From assembly GCF_021653995.1 (NCBI RefSeq), contig NZ_JAJJOZ010000002.1:124001-188000 (forward strand): DNA of 64,000 nucleotides. The letters run 5' to 3'. The stretch's first letter is position 1. Every line of letters begins with the position of its first letter. The notes beneath the pieces were generated by a model. It was not told where the DNA came from. It saw nothing but the letters and a program-made list of their open reading frames with translations, and searched no databases. This stretch comes from Allopusillimonas lactea. GTDB lineage: Bacteria > Pseudomonadota > Gammaproteobacteria > Burkholderiales > Burkholderiaceae_B. Shown piece by piece: positions 54,633-63,701 of the stretch. The translations under genes and the position numbers were made by a program.

Positions 54633-55601
54633 ATGCAAAGGCGTGCCTTTTGCGTTGCCGCTGTCGTGGCGGCAGCTTCGATAACGTGGACGAGTGCGGC
54701 GCTTGCCGCATATCCTGATAAACCGATACGCGTTGTGGTGCCCTATCCGGCGGGCGGCGCCGCCGACACCATTGCACGGGTATTCGGCGAACGTCTGGCT
54801 GCCATTGCGGGCCAACCGGTCATTGTGGAGAACAAGGGCGGCGCATCGGGGATGATCGGCGCCGAGGCAGTTTTGCGAGCCGAGCCGGACGGATACACAC
54901 TGTTGCTCACGCCGACCACGCAGTTGACCAACACAGGTTTCAATATCAAGCCGTCTTATGATGCCGTGGATGATTTCGCGCCTGTGGTCGGCCTCACGCG
55001 TGCGCCTATGGTGTTGGCGGCGGGCAAGCAGTCGGGCATCACGGATCTGGCCAGCTTGGCCGAAGCGGGCAAAAAGCGTCCGATCGCCTATGGCTCTTAC
55101 GGCGCAGGCACCTCGACCCATATTGTGCTGGACGTGCTTAGCAAGCAACTAGGCCTGGACAGCACACATGTGCCGTACAAAGGCGAGGCGCCGATGCTCA
55201 ACGACATGCTGGGTGGCCAGATCGACATTGGCCTGTATTCGGTCAGCGTTGCGCGCGCCCAGGCGCAGGCGGGCAAGCTGAACCTACTCGGGCTGCTGGG
55301 GATCGCGCGTAGCCAACTGCTGCCGCAGCTTGCCACTCTGCAAGAACTGGGGCTGCGGGACATGGACTGGCAGTATGGCGTGGGTGTGTATACGTCCTCC
55401 CGTGTTCCGGCGGCGCAGTTGACGAAGCTGCAGGCAATGTCGATGCAGGCTGTCCGCTCCGATGAGGTGGGTAAACGCTTTCAGGATCTTTCCCACGAGC
55501 GCTGGGCAGGCTCGCCCGAGGAGATGCAGGCATTGCTGATCAGTGACAGCAAGCGATGGGCCGCATTGATACAGCATGTTCAAGCAGGAGAACAGAAATG
55601 A
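54633..55601 (+). CDS. Bug-family periplasmic substrate-binding protein
   Basis: The 322-residue protein has a signal peptide (MQRRAFCVAAVVAAASITWTSAALA, 25 residues) and Bug motifs YPDKPIRVVVPYPAGGAADT and VIVENKGGASGMIGAE. It is a second, distinct Bug receptor in the same gene run. It overlaps the following SDR gene by ATGA. Again no membrane subunits of a TTT transporter are adjacent. Confidence 0.9.
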   Translation: MQRRAFCVAAVVAAASITWTSAALAAYPDKPIRVVVPYPAGGAADTIARVFGERLAAIAGQPVIVENKGGASGMIGAEAVLRAEPDGYTLLLTPTTQLTNTGFNIKPSYDAVDDFAPVVGLTRAPMVLAAGKQSGITDLASLAEAGKKRPIAYGSYGAGTSTHIVLDVLSKQLGLDSTHVPYKGEAPMLNDMLGGQIDIGLYSVSVARAQAQAGKLNLLGLLGIARSQLLPQLATLQELGLRDMDWQYGVGVYTSSRVPAAQLTKLQAMSMQAVRSDEVGKRFQDLSHERWAGSPEEMQALLISDSKRWAALIQHVQAGEQK

Positions 55602-56419
55602 GTGGAAACGGTGGCGAGGATCGTATGGGCGGCGGGCTGCCGCTGCCTGCAATGACACCGCAGGCTGGATATCGGCTGCTTGTGGTGGGGGGCTGCGGGG
55701 GGATGGGACGCCAGTTGGTTCGGGCCGGTGTGGGCCTTGGCCTGGACATCTGCGTGCTGGATCTGGAGGCTTCGTGCAGCCAGACGGAAAAGATTGCTGG
55801 CGTCGAGTATATCCCTTGCAATGTGTCCAGCGAGGCGGATGTGACCGCCGCATTTGCGCGGATCGGCGAGAAATGGGACGCCTTGGATGGATTGGTGAAT
55901 CTGGTCGGCTATACCGGCGAGCGGGTTGCACTTGAAGACATGGAGACCGATGGCTGGCACGGCATCATTGATGCCAGCCTGCATGGCATGTTCTACGTGG
56001 CGCGGGCGGCTGCGCCACTGCTGCGGCGTGCACAAGAGCAGGGTCGACAGCCGGCTGCCGTGCTGGTTTCGTCGACGTTTGGCGTCCGCGTTGCGCACAC
56101 GGGCTATGCCGCCTATGCGGTCGCCAAGGCGGGTGTGATGAATCTGGTACGCGCGTTAGCCAGCGAATGGTCGCCGGCGATTCGTGTCAACGGTATCGCG
56201 CCGGGCGTGATCGAGACAGCGTTCCTGAAAGGTGGAACTGGCCGCCCCGAGAAAAAGACACATCTGGATATTGATCGCTTTATGCATACCGTGCCAATGG
56301 AGCGGTTGGGCCAGCCAGAGGAGATCGTCTGGCCGACCCTGTTTTTGTTGGGAGCGGGCGCAGGCTATATCACTGGCCAGACGCTGCATGTGAACGGTGG
56401 AACATGGATGGCGGCATGA
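55598..56419 (+). CDS. SDR-family dehydrogenase
   Basis: The 273-residue SDR has a changed cofactor loop, VGGCGGMG, where most SDRs have TGxxxGIG. NLVG replaces the usual NNAG, but the catalytic Tyr-x3-Lys (YAVAK) and upstream Ser (VSSTFG) are in place. ATG 55598 overlaps the Bug stop. The ALDH start overlaps its own stop by ATGA. Loss of the typical first motif may mean altered cofactor binding. Confidence 0.85.
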   Translation: MSGNGGEDRMGGGLPLPAMTPQAGYRLLVVGGCGGMGRQLVRAGVGLGLDICVLDLEASCSQTEKIAGVEYIPCNVSSEADVTAAFARIGEKWDALDGLVNLVGYTGERVALEDMETDGWHGIIDASLHGMFYVARAAAPLLRRAQEQGRQPAAVLVSSTFGVRVAHTGYAAYAVAKAGVMNLVRALASEWSPAIRVNGIAPGVIETAFLKGGTGRPEKKTHLDIDRFMHTVPMERLGQPEEIVWPTLFLLGAGAGYITGQTLHVNGGTWMAA

Positions 56420-57903
56420 TGCACAAACTTTCGATACCTGAGATTGTCACCAGCTATATCCAAGGTGGCTGGGAACCTGCGGGCAGCACGCGGCTGCCTG
56501 TGCTCAATCCTGCCACCGAAGAAACCATTGCCTGGGTGTCCGAAGCGGATGAAGCGCAGACCGCGCGTGCCGTCGAGGCCGCCCACGCCAGTTATCGTGC
56601 GGGGGTCTGGTCGCGGATGCCGGTCGCGCAGCGGCGTGCCGTATTCCGCCGCATTGCCGAGCTTACCGCGCAGCACTTTGACGAGCTGGCGGGCCTGGAG
56701 GTGATCAACACAGGCCTGCCCTTTGCATATGCGCGCAACCGGCAAATTCCGCGCATTGTGCGCAACTTTGAATTTTTTGCCGACTGGATGTCGCAGAACA
56801 CAGAACGCAGCGGGATCCAGGACGATGCCTACCTGCGCTATGTGGTGCGTGTTCCGGCAGGCGTTGCGGCGCTCATATCGCCCTGGAATGCGCCGCTTGC
56901 GCTGGCGTCGACCAAGATTGCCGCCGCCCTGGCCTTCGGCAACAGTTGTGTGGTCAAAACGGCTGAGCAGACACCGCTTGCGGTGGCGCGTTTCATGGAG
57001 CTGCTGACTGAAGCGGGCGTGCCGCCGGGTGTGGTCAATATGGTCAACGGACGGGGCGATGTCACGGGCGATGCGCTGGTGCGTCATCCGCTGGTCAACG
57101 TCGTGTCGTTTACCGGCGGCACTCATACCGGCCGCATGATTGCTGCCGCCGCGTCGCCGCAGCTCAAGCGCGTGGATCTGGAACTCGGCGGCAAGTCTGC
57201 CAATATCATTACTGCGTCGGCTGATCTGGATGCGGCCCTGGACGGCGCCTTGAGCGCTATCTACACCAATAACGGCCAGCAATGCTTTGCGGGCTCGCGC
57301 ATCCTGGTGCAGCGTGAGATTGCCGACGCCTTCATCGGTGCTTTTGTTGAGCGAGCACGCAGCATCCGGGTGGGCAGCCCCGACGACCCGGACACCGAAT
57401 TGGGGCCTTTGGCGAACGCGCAGCACTATGCGCGTGTCATGTCGTTTGTCGAAACCGCCAAGGCCGAAGGTGCGCGGATTCTCACGGGCGGGCAGCGCCC
57501 CGCGCACTGCCCCAAGGGTTACTACATCGAGCCGACAGCGGTGCTTGTGGACTCGAATCAAAGTCGACTTTGCCAGGAAGAAATCTTCGGGCCATTTGCG
57601 GCAATTCAGATCTTCGACACATTTGACGAAGCAATCCGCATTGCCAACGACTCGGCGTTCGGCCTGGTTTCGTACCTGTGGTCCTCCGACCTGGAACAGT
57701 GTATGCGAGCCGGCAATGAGATCGAGGCGGGTGTGGTGCTGGTCAATACGCCGATGCTGCTTGACCTGCGCTTCCCTTTTGGTGGGTTCAAGGATTCGGG
57801 GTTGGGCCGCGAAGGCATAGAAGGCATGCGGCATTTCTATACCGAAGAGAAGACGGTCACGATTGCCCTGCGCAGGCCCGACATGGTCAGGTTTGGCGCA
57901 TAA
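56416..57903 (+). CDS. Aldehyde dehydrogenase
   Basis: The 495-residue NAD(P)+-dependent enzyme has catalytic Cys290 (GQQCFAGSRILV) and general-base Glu256 (ELGGKSANII), 34 apart as usual. The cofactor region SPWNAPLALASTKIAAAL and the C-terminal FPFGGFKDSGLGREGIEG are canonical. ATG 56416 overlaps the SDR stop; 56404 and 56419 are also possible. It is the last gene of the run and is well placed to oxidise an aldehyde from the dioxygenase. Confidence 0.93.
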   Translation: MMHKLSIPEIVTSYIQGGWEPAGSTRLPVLNPATEETIAWVSEADEAQTARAVEAAHASYRAGVWSRMPVAQRRAVFRRIAELTAQHFDELAGLEVINTGLPFAYARNRQIPRIVRNFEFFADWMSQNTERSGIQDDAYLRYVVRVPAGVAALISPWNAPLALASTKIAAALAFGNSCVVKTAEQTPLAVARFMELLTEAGVPPGVVNMVNGRGDVTGDALVRHPLVNVVSFTGGTHTGRMIAAAASPQLKRVDLELGGKSANIITASADLDAALDGALSAIYTNNGQQCFAGSRILVQREIADAFIGAFVERARSIRVGSPDDPDTELGPLANAQHYARVMSFVETAKAEGARILTGGQRPAHCPKGYYIEPTAVLVDSNQSRLCQEEIFGPFAAIQIFDTFDEAIRIANDSAFGLVSYLWSSDLEQCMRAGNEIEAGVVLVNTPMLLDLRFPFGGFKDSGLGREGIEGMRHFYTEEKTVTIALRRPDMVRFGA

Positions 57904-57913
57904 GGCTCGGGTG

Positions 57914-57934
57914 CCGGGCGCTGTGATCGCCCGG
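57914..57934. terminator. Weak hairpin after the aldehyde dehydrogenase gene
   Basis: CCGGGCG (57914-57920) pairs with CGCCCGG (57928-57934) over 7 bases. No T-run follows, so it is at best a partial or Rho-assisted stop between the convergent ALDH and cardiolipin-synthase genes. Confidence 0.3.
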
Positions 57935-58001
57935 TGCCTGGCGCCTGGCATCGGGCGGGTGGGCAGCATGTACCGCGGCCCATCCGGCCTTGGTTTGCCA
58001 A

Positions 58002-59231
58002 TCAGTATTCCGACGACTTGCCCGTCAGGGCCACGCCGATGCGCAGCATGAGGTAGGATAGGCCATCGATGAAGTGGCCGATTCTTCCGCGACGTTGTAG
58101 ATCGGTGGGTGTGACGCGGCGTGCGTTGCGTGCGATTTCCTCTTCCAGTGTGCGTGCCAGTTGGGCGGCAAAGGCATCGTTGCGCACATATACATTGGCC
58201 TCGCGCGCGAGCAGCAGGCTGAACGGATCCAGGTTGGAGGATCCCACTAAAGCGCAATTATCGATGGCGGCTACTTTGGCGTGCAGATAACTGGCCGTGT
58301 ATTCATACAGCTCAATCCGCGCGTCCAGCATTTTCCAGTACATGTATCGGGTGGCCCGATATTGCAGCAGGTATTCCGCATGCCCCTGCAGCAGCAGGCG
58401 CACGCGTACGCCGCGCGCCGCCGCATCAGCCAGGGCTTTGCGCAGCCGGCGGCCAGGCAAGAAATAGGCGTTGGCGATCAGCACGTTGTCTGTGGCGCTC
58501 GCCAGCGTGGCCAGATATACATGTTCTACAGTCTGGCGGTGCAGGATGTTGTCGCGCAGCAGCAGGGCCGCGCGCACGCCAGGCGTGAACACCGGCTGCT
58601 GCCGGCCCGCGCGCAACTGGCGCCCCTTGAGCCAGTTGCGGGTGCGCTGGTAGAACGCGGCCCAATCGTCCCGCCTGCGCCAGGCCATGCGCAGCCACAG
58701 CGCGCCCTGGGCGCGTATCAGGTCTTCCACAATGGGCCCCCGCAGGCACACGGCATAGTCGAAGCGCGGCTCAGGCCCACGGCCATTGTCGGGAAGGTCT
58801 GCGTAGTCGTCCAGGATGTTGATGCCGCCCACGAAGCCGGTCTGGCCGTCGATCACTGCTGTCTTGCGGTGCAGCCGCCGCAAGATGCGCATATTCAGCC
58901 GCACATGCCGCAGGCGTCGCGGCACCGGGCGGTAGACGCGGTATTGCGCCCCCATGGCTTCCAGGCGTGCGCAAACCTGTTCGACGTGGTCGCTGCTGCC
59001 GAAGCCGTCAATAACCACGCGCACCTTGACCCCGCGTTGGCATGCCCGCTCCAGGTGGTCAAGCACGGAACGTGCCGTGCGGTCGAACGAAAAAATATAG
59101 GTTTCCAGATGGACCAGGCTGTGCGCCCTGTCTATGGCGTCACACAGTGTAGGGAAGAACTGAACGCCGTTATGCAGCAGCGTAATCTCGTTGCCGTAGT
59201 GCCAGCCCAGGCGCAGATGTCGAGACGGCAT
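58002..59231 (-). CDS. Phospholipase D-family cardiolipin synthase (ClsB-like)
   Basis: The 409-residue enzyme has two HKD motifs: His121-x-Lys123-x4-Asp128 (HRKTAVID) and HAKVAAID near 318 with the following GSSNLDPFS. It lacks the N-terminal membrane helices of ClsA, like ClsB. It condenses phospholipids to cardiolipin at the inner membrane. It is the last gene of the leftward aspS group, 7 bases after the esterase gene. Confidence 0.9.
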   Translation of the reverse strand: MPSRHLRLGWHYGNEITLLHNGVQFFPTLCDAIDRAHSLVHLETYIFSFDRTARSVLDHLERACQRGVKVRVVIDGFGSSDHVEQVCARLEAMGAQYRVYRPVPRRLRHVRLNMRILRRLHRKTAVIDGQTGFVGGINILDDYADLPDNGRGPEPRFDYAVCLRGPIVEDLIRAQGALWLRMAWRRRDDWAAFYQRTRNWLKGRQLRAGRQQPVFTPGVRAALLLRDNILHRQTVEHVYLATLASATDNVLIANAYFLPGRRLRKALADAAARGVRVRLLLQGHAEYLLQYRATRYMYWKMLDARIELYEYTASYLHAKVAAIDNCALVGSSNLDPFSLLLAREANVYVRNDAFAAQLARTLEEEIARNARRVTPTDLQRRGRIGHFIDGLSYLMLRIGVALTGKSSEY

Positions 59232-59238
59232 CGTCTAG

Positions 59239-60156
59239 TCAATTGGCGCGCCCGCCAAGCCCCATGCTATGCAGGATGTGCCGGCTGATGGCTGACTCCA
59301 CCTTCCGCAGTGCCATCAGCACATTAAAGTGGCTGGCGCCGGCCACTTCCAGCAGCGTCGCGGGGTAGCCAGCATCCAGCCATGCCTGGCCGTAGGCACG
59401 GCTCTGGCGCTTGAACTCATCCGTTTCATGTTCGCCCCAGGCCACCAGCAATGGGCGGCCGCGTTGCGGCAGGTGAAACTGCGGGCTCAGCGCAATGGCG
59501 GTGCGTTCATCCAACTGCGTCCATGCGTTGACATGCGTACCGATCAGCGGACGCAGGTCGAACAGCCCGCTGATCGGGCTGGCACTGTGCACGACGCTGT
59601 CGGGCAGGCCCAGGTCGGATTGCCAGCCGTCGGCCAGGAGCATGCCAGCCAATTGGCCGCCCGCTGAATGGCCGCTGACGTGTATGCGCGCCGGGTCGCC
59701 GCCGTAATGGGCGATGTTTTTCCATGTCCAGGCCAGTGCGCGACGGCACTGGTCAAGGATATGTGACAGCGTGACGGCGGGCGCGAGCGAATAATTGATC
59801 GTAACGACCATGGCGCCTGCCGACGTGAAAGCAGGTGCTATGAAGCTGGCATCGTCTTTTGACAGCGCTCGCCAGTAGCCGCCGTGGATAAAAAAGAAAC
59901 AGGGTGCGGCGGCAGACCCGGGCGCGGGAAAGATGTCCAGGATTTCGTCAGGGTGGTCGCCATAGGGCACCGACTGCCAGCCGTCCACGCGCGACCAAGC
60001 CTGTGCGCTGAGGTCGGTGTACTCGCGCAATTGGTGCTCGCTATCGGGCACTGCGGCACGGGCATTGTATTGGCGGTCCATCTCTGCGGGCGAGTAGCCC
60101 ATCGGATTGGCAGGCGGGAGGAGGCGGTTGGCGCCGGACGTTGGTGGGATGGACAT
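59239..60156 (-). CDS. Alpha/beta hydrolase (esterase/kynurenine-formamidase-like)
   Basis: The 305-residue hydrolase has the HGGYW oxyanion motif (91-95), nucleophile Ser164 in GHSAGG, an Asp/Glu in GEHETDEF and a C-terminal His in GASHFN. It is close in style to HSL-type esterases and arylformamidases. ATG 60156 (MSIPPTSGAN) follows CAGGAGCG; the longer frame to 60264 has no ribosome site. The substrate is unknown. Confidence 0.87.
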   Translation of the reverse strand: MSIPPTSGANRLLPPANPMGYSPAEMDRQYNARAAVPDSEHQLREYTDLSAQAWSRVDGWQSVPYGDHPDEILDIFPAPGSAAAPCFFFIHGGYWRALSKDDASFIAPAFTSAGAMVVTINYSLAPAVTLSHILDQCRRALAWTWKNIAHYGGDPARIHVSGHSAGGQLAGMLLADGWQSDLGLPDSVVHSASPISGLFDLRPLIGTHVNAWTQLDERTAIALSPQFHLPQRGRPLLVAWGEHETDEFKRQSRAYGQAWLDAGYPATLLEVAGASHFNVLMALRKVESAISRHILHSMGLGGRAN

Positions 60157-60172
60157 CGGGCAGCGCTCCTGG

Positions 60173-61018
60173 TCAAGGGAGTTCAAGTTCCGCAAACAGC
60201 GGCGCGTGGTCGGAAATCTGTCGCCACGGCGCACCCTGCAGCACGCGCGCCTTGCGCACGGCAAACCCGCGTTGATAGATGCGATCGAGCCGCAGCCAGG
60301 GAAAGGCGGCGGGGAAAGTGCGGGGCGGTGGAGTAAGGCGGGCGGCGCCGTTTACACCGAGTTCGTGGATCGTTTTGGCGACTTGGGTGCGCTGCGGCAT
60401 TTTGAGCAGCTTACTGACGGAATAGCGCAGTCGGCGCGGCGCGGTGTCATTGTGCGGGGCGATGGCGAAAACCTCGTACAGGCCTAACTGTTGGACGAAC
60501 AGTGGCGCCAGGCGATTGTGCCAGTCGTTGAAGTCGCCCGCGATGAGCATGGGCTCGTCATCGGGCACCAGGCGGCGTATGCGTTCGACCAGCGCGGCCA
60601 CCTGCCGTGACCGGCTGCCAGCAAACAGCCCCAGATGTACGACCAGGCAGTGTACGGGGGCGCCGTCCACGTCCACCACCGCATGTAGCAGGCCGCGCTG
60701 CTCCAGCCGATGGTCGGAGATATCCTGGTTTTCGTGCTTGAGGATGGCGAACCGCGACAACAGGGCGTTGCCGTGGTCAGTGCGGGTGCGTATGGCATTG
60801 CAGCCATAACAGGCGTTTAGCCCCAGGGCCGCGCCCAGCGATTCGTGCTGGGCGTTGAGGCTGAAGCGCTGCTCGTTGCGCCCCTGGATTTCTTGCAGGA
60901 AGAGCAAGTCGGGGCGCAGTGAATAAAGCCCAAGGCGCAAGTCGGCAAACGATTCGCGGGCACCGGTGGCGGAACGCCCTTTATGAATGTTGTAGCTGAC
61001 GACCCGGATGACCGACAC
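60173..61018 (-). CDS. Endonuclease/exonuclease/phosphatase family protein
   Basis: The 281-residue protein has the EEP fold: RVVSYNIHKG, FLQEIQGRN, the HLGLFAGSR region, GDFNDWHNRL and the C-terminal SDHAPLFAEL, which supply the metal- and phosphate-binding residues. In betaproteobacteria such genes often pair with a ClsB-like gene, so a phospholipid- or nucleotide-linked role is likely. No signal peptide is seen. It is 24 bases after aspS. Confidence 0.9.
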   Translation of the reverse strand: MSVIRVVSYNIHKGRSATGARESFADLRLGLYSLRPDLLFLQEIQGRNEQRFSLNAQHESLGAALGLNACYGCNAIRTRTDHGNALLSRFAILKHENQDISDHRLEQRGLLHAVVDVDGAPVHCLVVHLGLFAGSRSRQVAALVERIRRLVPDDEPMLIAGDFNDWHNRLAPLFVQQLGLYEVFAIAPHNDTAPRRLRYSVSKLLKMPQRTQVAKTIHELGVNGAARLTPPPRTFPAAFPWLRLDRIYQRGFAVRKARVLQGAPWRQISDHAPLFAELELP

Positions 61019-61042
61019 GGCGACCTCCTGAAGTGTTCTCCC

Positions 61043-62833
61043 TTACTTTACCTCTGTATTGCGCAGACGGATATGAAGCTCGCGCAATTGTTTTTCGTCT
61101 ACCGCCGAGGGGGCCTGGGTAAGCAGGCACTGGGCGCGCTGCGTCTTGGGGAACGCAATGACGTCGCGGATAGACTCGGCGCCCGTCATCAGCGTGACCA
61201 GGCGATCGAGGCCGAATGCCACGCCGCCATGCGGCGGCGCACCGTACTGCAGCGCGTCGAGCAAGAAGCCGAACTTGACGCGTGCCTCTTCGGCGTCGAT
61301 GTTAAGCGCGCTGAAGACTTTGCGCTGGATATCGGCGCGGTGGATACGTACCGAACCGCCGCCCAGTTCCCAGCCGTTGAGCACCATGTCGTAGGCCTTG
61401 GCCAGCGCTTTGCCGGGATCGGACTCGAGCAGGTTCTCGTGGCCGTCTTTGGGGCTGGTGAACGGATGGTGCGCGGCGAAATAGCGGCCTTCGTTCTCGT
61501 CGTATTCGAACATGGGGAAATCGATGACCCAGAGCGGCTGCCAGCCCGCTTCGAACAGGCCGCTTTCTTTGCCGAACTCGCTGTGGCCAATCTTGACGCG
61601 CAGCGCGCCAATGGCGTCGTTGACCACCTTGGCCTTGTCGGCACCGAAAAAGATCAGGTCGCCGCTCTGGGCGCCGGTGCGTTCGATGAGCTGGCGCAGC
61701 GCGTCGGTGTGGATGTTCTTGACGATGGGCGACTGCAAGCCTTCGGGAATGGCGGCGGCGTCGTTGACCTTGATGTAGGCCAGGCCCTTGGCGCCGTAGA
61801 TGGCCACGAACTTGGTGTAGTTGTCGATCTCGCTGCGGGGCATGCTGGCACCGCCGGGCACGCGCAGGGCTACGACGCGGCTGGCCGGATCGTTGGCGGG
61901 GGCCGAGAACACCTTGAAGTCCACATCCGTCATCAGGTCGCCGACGTCGGTGAATTCGAGCTTGACGCGCAGGTCGGGTTTGTCGGAGCCATAGCGGCGC
62001 ATGGCCTCGCCCCATGTCATGAGGGGGAAGGGGCTGGGCAGTTGGGTGTTTTGTGTGTTGGCGAAAACCTGGCGGATCATGCCTTCGAAGATCTCGCGGA
62101 TCTGCTCTTCGTTCAGGAATGAGGTTTCGCAGTCGATCTGGGTGAATTCGGGCTGGCGGTCGGCGCGCAGGTCTTCATCGCGGAAGCACTTGGTGATCTG
62201 GTAATAGCGGTCGAAGCCCGACACCATGAGCATTTGCTTGAACAACTGCGGCGATTGCGGCAAGGCGTAGAATTCGCCAGCGTTGACGCGCGAGGGCACG
62301 AGGTAGTCGCGTGCGCCTTCAGGTGTGCTCTTGGTGAGCATGGGGGTTTCGATGTCGATGAAGCCCAGGGCGTCAAGGTATTTGCGCACTTCCATGGCTA
62401 CGCGGTAGCGCAGCATCAGGTTGTTTTGCATATGCGGGCGGCGCAGGTCCAGCACGCGATGCGTCAATCGGGTAGTTTCAGACAGATTGTCGTCGTCGAG
62501 CTGGAACGGCGGCGTGACGGACGCGTTGAGCACTTCGATTTCGCGGCACAGGATCTCGACTTCGCCCGAGGCCAGATCAGTGTTGGTGGTGCCTGCCGGG
62601 CGCAGGCGCACCAGGCCAGTGACGCGCACGCAGAATTCGTTGCGGATGTTCTCGGCGGTGGAGAAGGCTTGGACGTTGTCGGGATCGACGACGATCTGGG
62701 CCATGCCAGCGCGGTCGCGCAGGTCGATGAAGATGACGCCCCCGTGATCGCGGCGGCGATGAACCCAGCCAAACAAGGTGACTGTCTGGTCAAGGTATTG
62801 TTTGTTGACCTCGCCGGTGTAGCAGGTACGCAT
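61043..62833 (-). CDS. aspS: Aspartyl-tRNA synthetase
   Basis: The 596-residue class II synthetase begins MRTCYTGEVNKQYLDQTVTL. It has an N-terminal anticodon-binding OB domain (to about 110), the catalytic core with FRDEDLRADRQPEFTQID, a bacterial GAD insertion (about 290-420) and the class II motif 3 AFGLDRLVTLMTG near the end. It charges tRNA-Asp; non-discriminating use of tRNA-Asn cannot be judged here. Met 62833 is chosen; the frame runs on to 63106 with no family match. Confidence 0.97.
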   Translation of the reverse strand: MRTCYTGEVNKQYLDQTVTLFGWVHRRRDHGGVIFIDLRDRAGMAQIVVDPDNVQAFSTAENIRNEFCVRVTGLVRLRPAGTTNTDLASGEVEILCREIEVLNASVTPPFQLDDDNLSETTRLTHRVLDLRRPHMQNNLMLRYRVAMEVRKYLDALGFIDIETPMLTKSTPEGARDYLVPSRVNAGEFYALPQSPQLFKQMLMVSGFDRYYQITKCFRDEDLRADRQPEFTQIDCETSFLNEEQIREIFEGMIRQVFANTQNTQLPSPFPLMTWGEAMRRYGSDKPDLRVKLEFTDVGDLMTDVDFKVFSAPANDPASRVVALRVPGGASMPRSEIDNYTKFVAIYGAKGLAYIKVNDAAAIPEGLQSPIVKNIHTDALRQLIERTGAQSGDLIFFGADKAKVVNDAIGALRVKIGHSEFGKESGLFEAGWQPLWVIDFPMFEYDENEGRYFAAHHPFTSPKDGHENLLESDPGKALAKAYDMVLNGWELGGGSVRIHRADIQRKVFSALNIDAEEARVKFGFLLDALQYGAPPHGGVAFGLDRLVTLMTGAESIRDVIAFPKTQRAQCLLTQAPSAVDEKQLRELHIRLRNTEVK

Positions 62834-62889
62834 CGAGGAATACTCCGTAGTGAAATTCTGGGTGGTGTTGGCGTGCGGGCGGCGGGGTG

Positions 62890-63198
62890 CTAGGCGGTAG
62901 TACCGGCGCTGCTGCTTGTGCTGGGGGCGGAGCTGGCTGAAGCATCGCTGGCGGTGCTGCCGGCCGATGCGCCGCCTTCGGTGGCCGACGAGGATGCGCT
63001 GGTGCCCTTGCTGCCGTTGTTGCGGAAGTCGGTTACATACCAGCCGGAGCCTTTGAGCTGGAAGCCGGCGGCGGTAACCTGTTTGGCATAAGTGCTTTGC
63101 CCGCATTCGGGGCAGACGGTGAGGACGGGGTCAGAGATTTTCTGCAGTACGTCTTGGGCGTGGCCACAGGCGGTGCATTTATAGGCGTAGATAGGCAC
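62890..63198 (-). CDS. FmdB-family zinc-ribbon protein
   Basis: The 102-residue protein MPIYAYKCTACGHAQDVLQK has a zinc ribbon with two CxxC pairs (CTAC, CPEC; residues 8-32), then KGSGWYVTDFR. The tail (about 63-102) is almost only Ser, Ala, Gly and Thr and is probably disordered. It is a putative regulator of unknown role. It lies just upstream of aspS, although a DUF502 gene that often sits between them is absent. Confidence 0.9.
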   Translation of the reverse strand: MPIYAYKCTACGHAQDVLQKISDPVLTVCPECGQSTYAKQVTAAGFQLKGSGWYVTDFRNNGSKGTSASSSATEGGASAGSTASDASASSAPSTSSSAGTTA

Positions 63199-63701
63199 GG
63201 TGGAAATCCCGAAAGATCCAGTAAGGCGCGCCTGTGACCGCCTACCGTGCTGAGAAAAACGGGCGAAACGCGGCTAGGCGCAAAAACATTGATTTTACCG
63301 TTTTTGAGGCAGGATCGCATGAACGCAGCAGCAGGACGAGTTTTGTGCCCCCGCAGGTTTCTTTGACCGGTCGCCGGCTTCGGTTTTCTTTCTTGACCCG
63401 TCGCTGTCGCCGCGCACGGGTTGGGGACCACTGCGGTGGCCTTTCAGGCTATCCGCGCAGGTGCCCTGAGCCGAGGCGCCCGGCAAACTCGGGCGATCAA
63501 GCGTCCCCCGGACACTCGAAAACGCCGCACTCAAACCGTACCGCGCTTGCACCCTCGTCCCAGGGCACCTAGGCGGCACCTACGTTAACCGCCCCGCCCC
63601 GCCACGGCGCCCTGGCTAAAGAACCCAGATCGCCGCAAGCACAAAACAAACCGCCCCGCTAAAGAACCCAAAAACCGGGTGGTATTCACGCACAATCCAG
63701 A
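63199..63701. other. Non-coding interval with repeats
   Basis: No supported gene is seen in these 503 bases. They contain short G/C-rich inverted segments and a pair of direct repeats near the right end (63588-63670). Promoters for the leftward fmdB-aspS operon are expected near the left side. Small open frames here have no family signatures. Confidence 0.5.
63588..63670. repeat. Spaced direct repeats between the fmdB and antiporter genes
   Basis: GCTAAAGAACCCA occurs at 63615-63627 and 63658-63670 (43-base period). ACCGCCCCGC occurs at 63588-63597 and 63650-63659. The order of the two words is the same in both units but the spacing differs, suggesting a decayed tandem duplication. Confidence 0.55.

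Noticed and set aside
60983..62122. Plus-strand open frame of 379 codons opposite aspS
   Set aside because: It lies inside a certain gene and has no ribosome site or recognisable domain.
63234..63572. Small plus-strand frame of 112 codons after the fmdB region
   Set aside because: It has no initiation signal or domain and a composition like random G/C-rich DNA.
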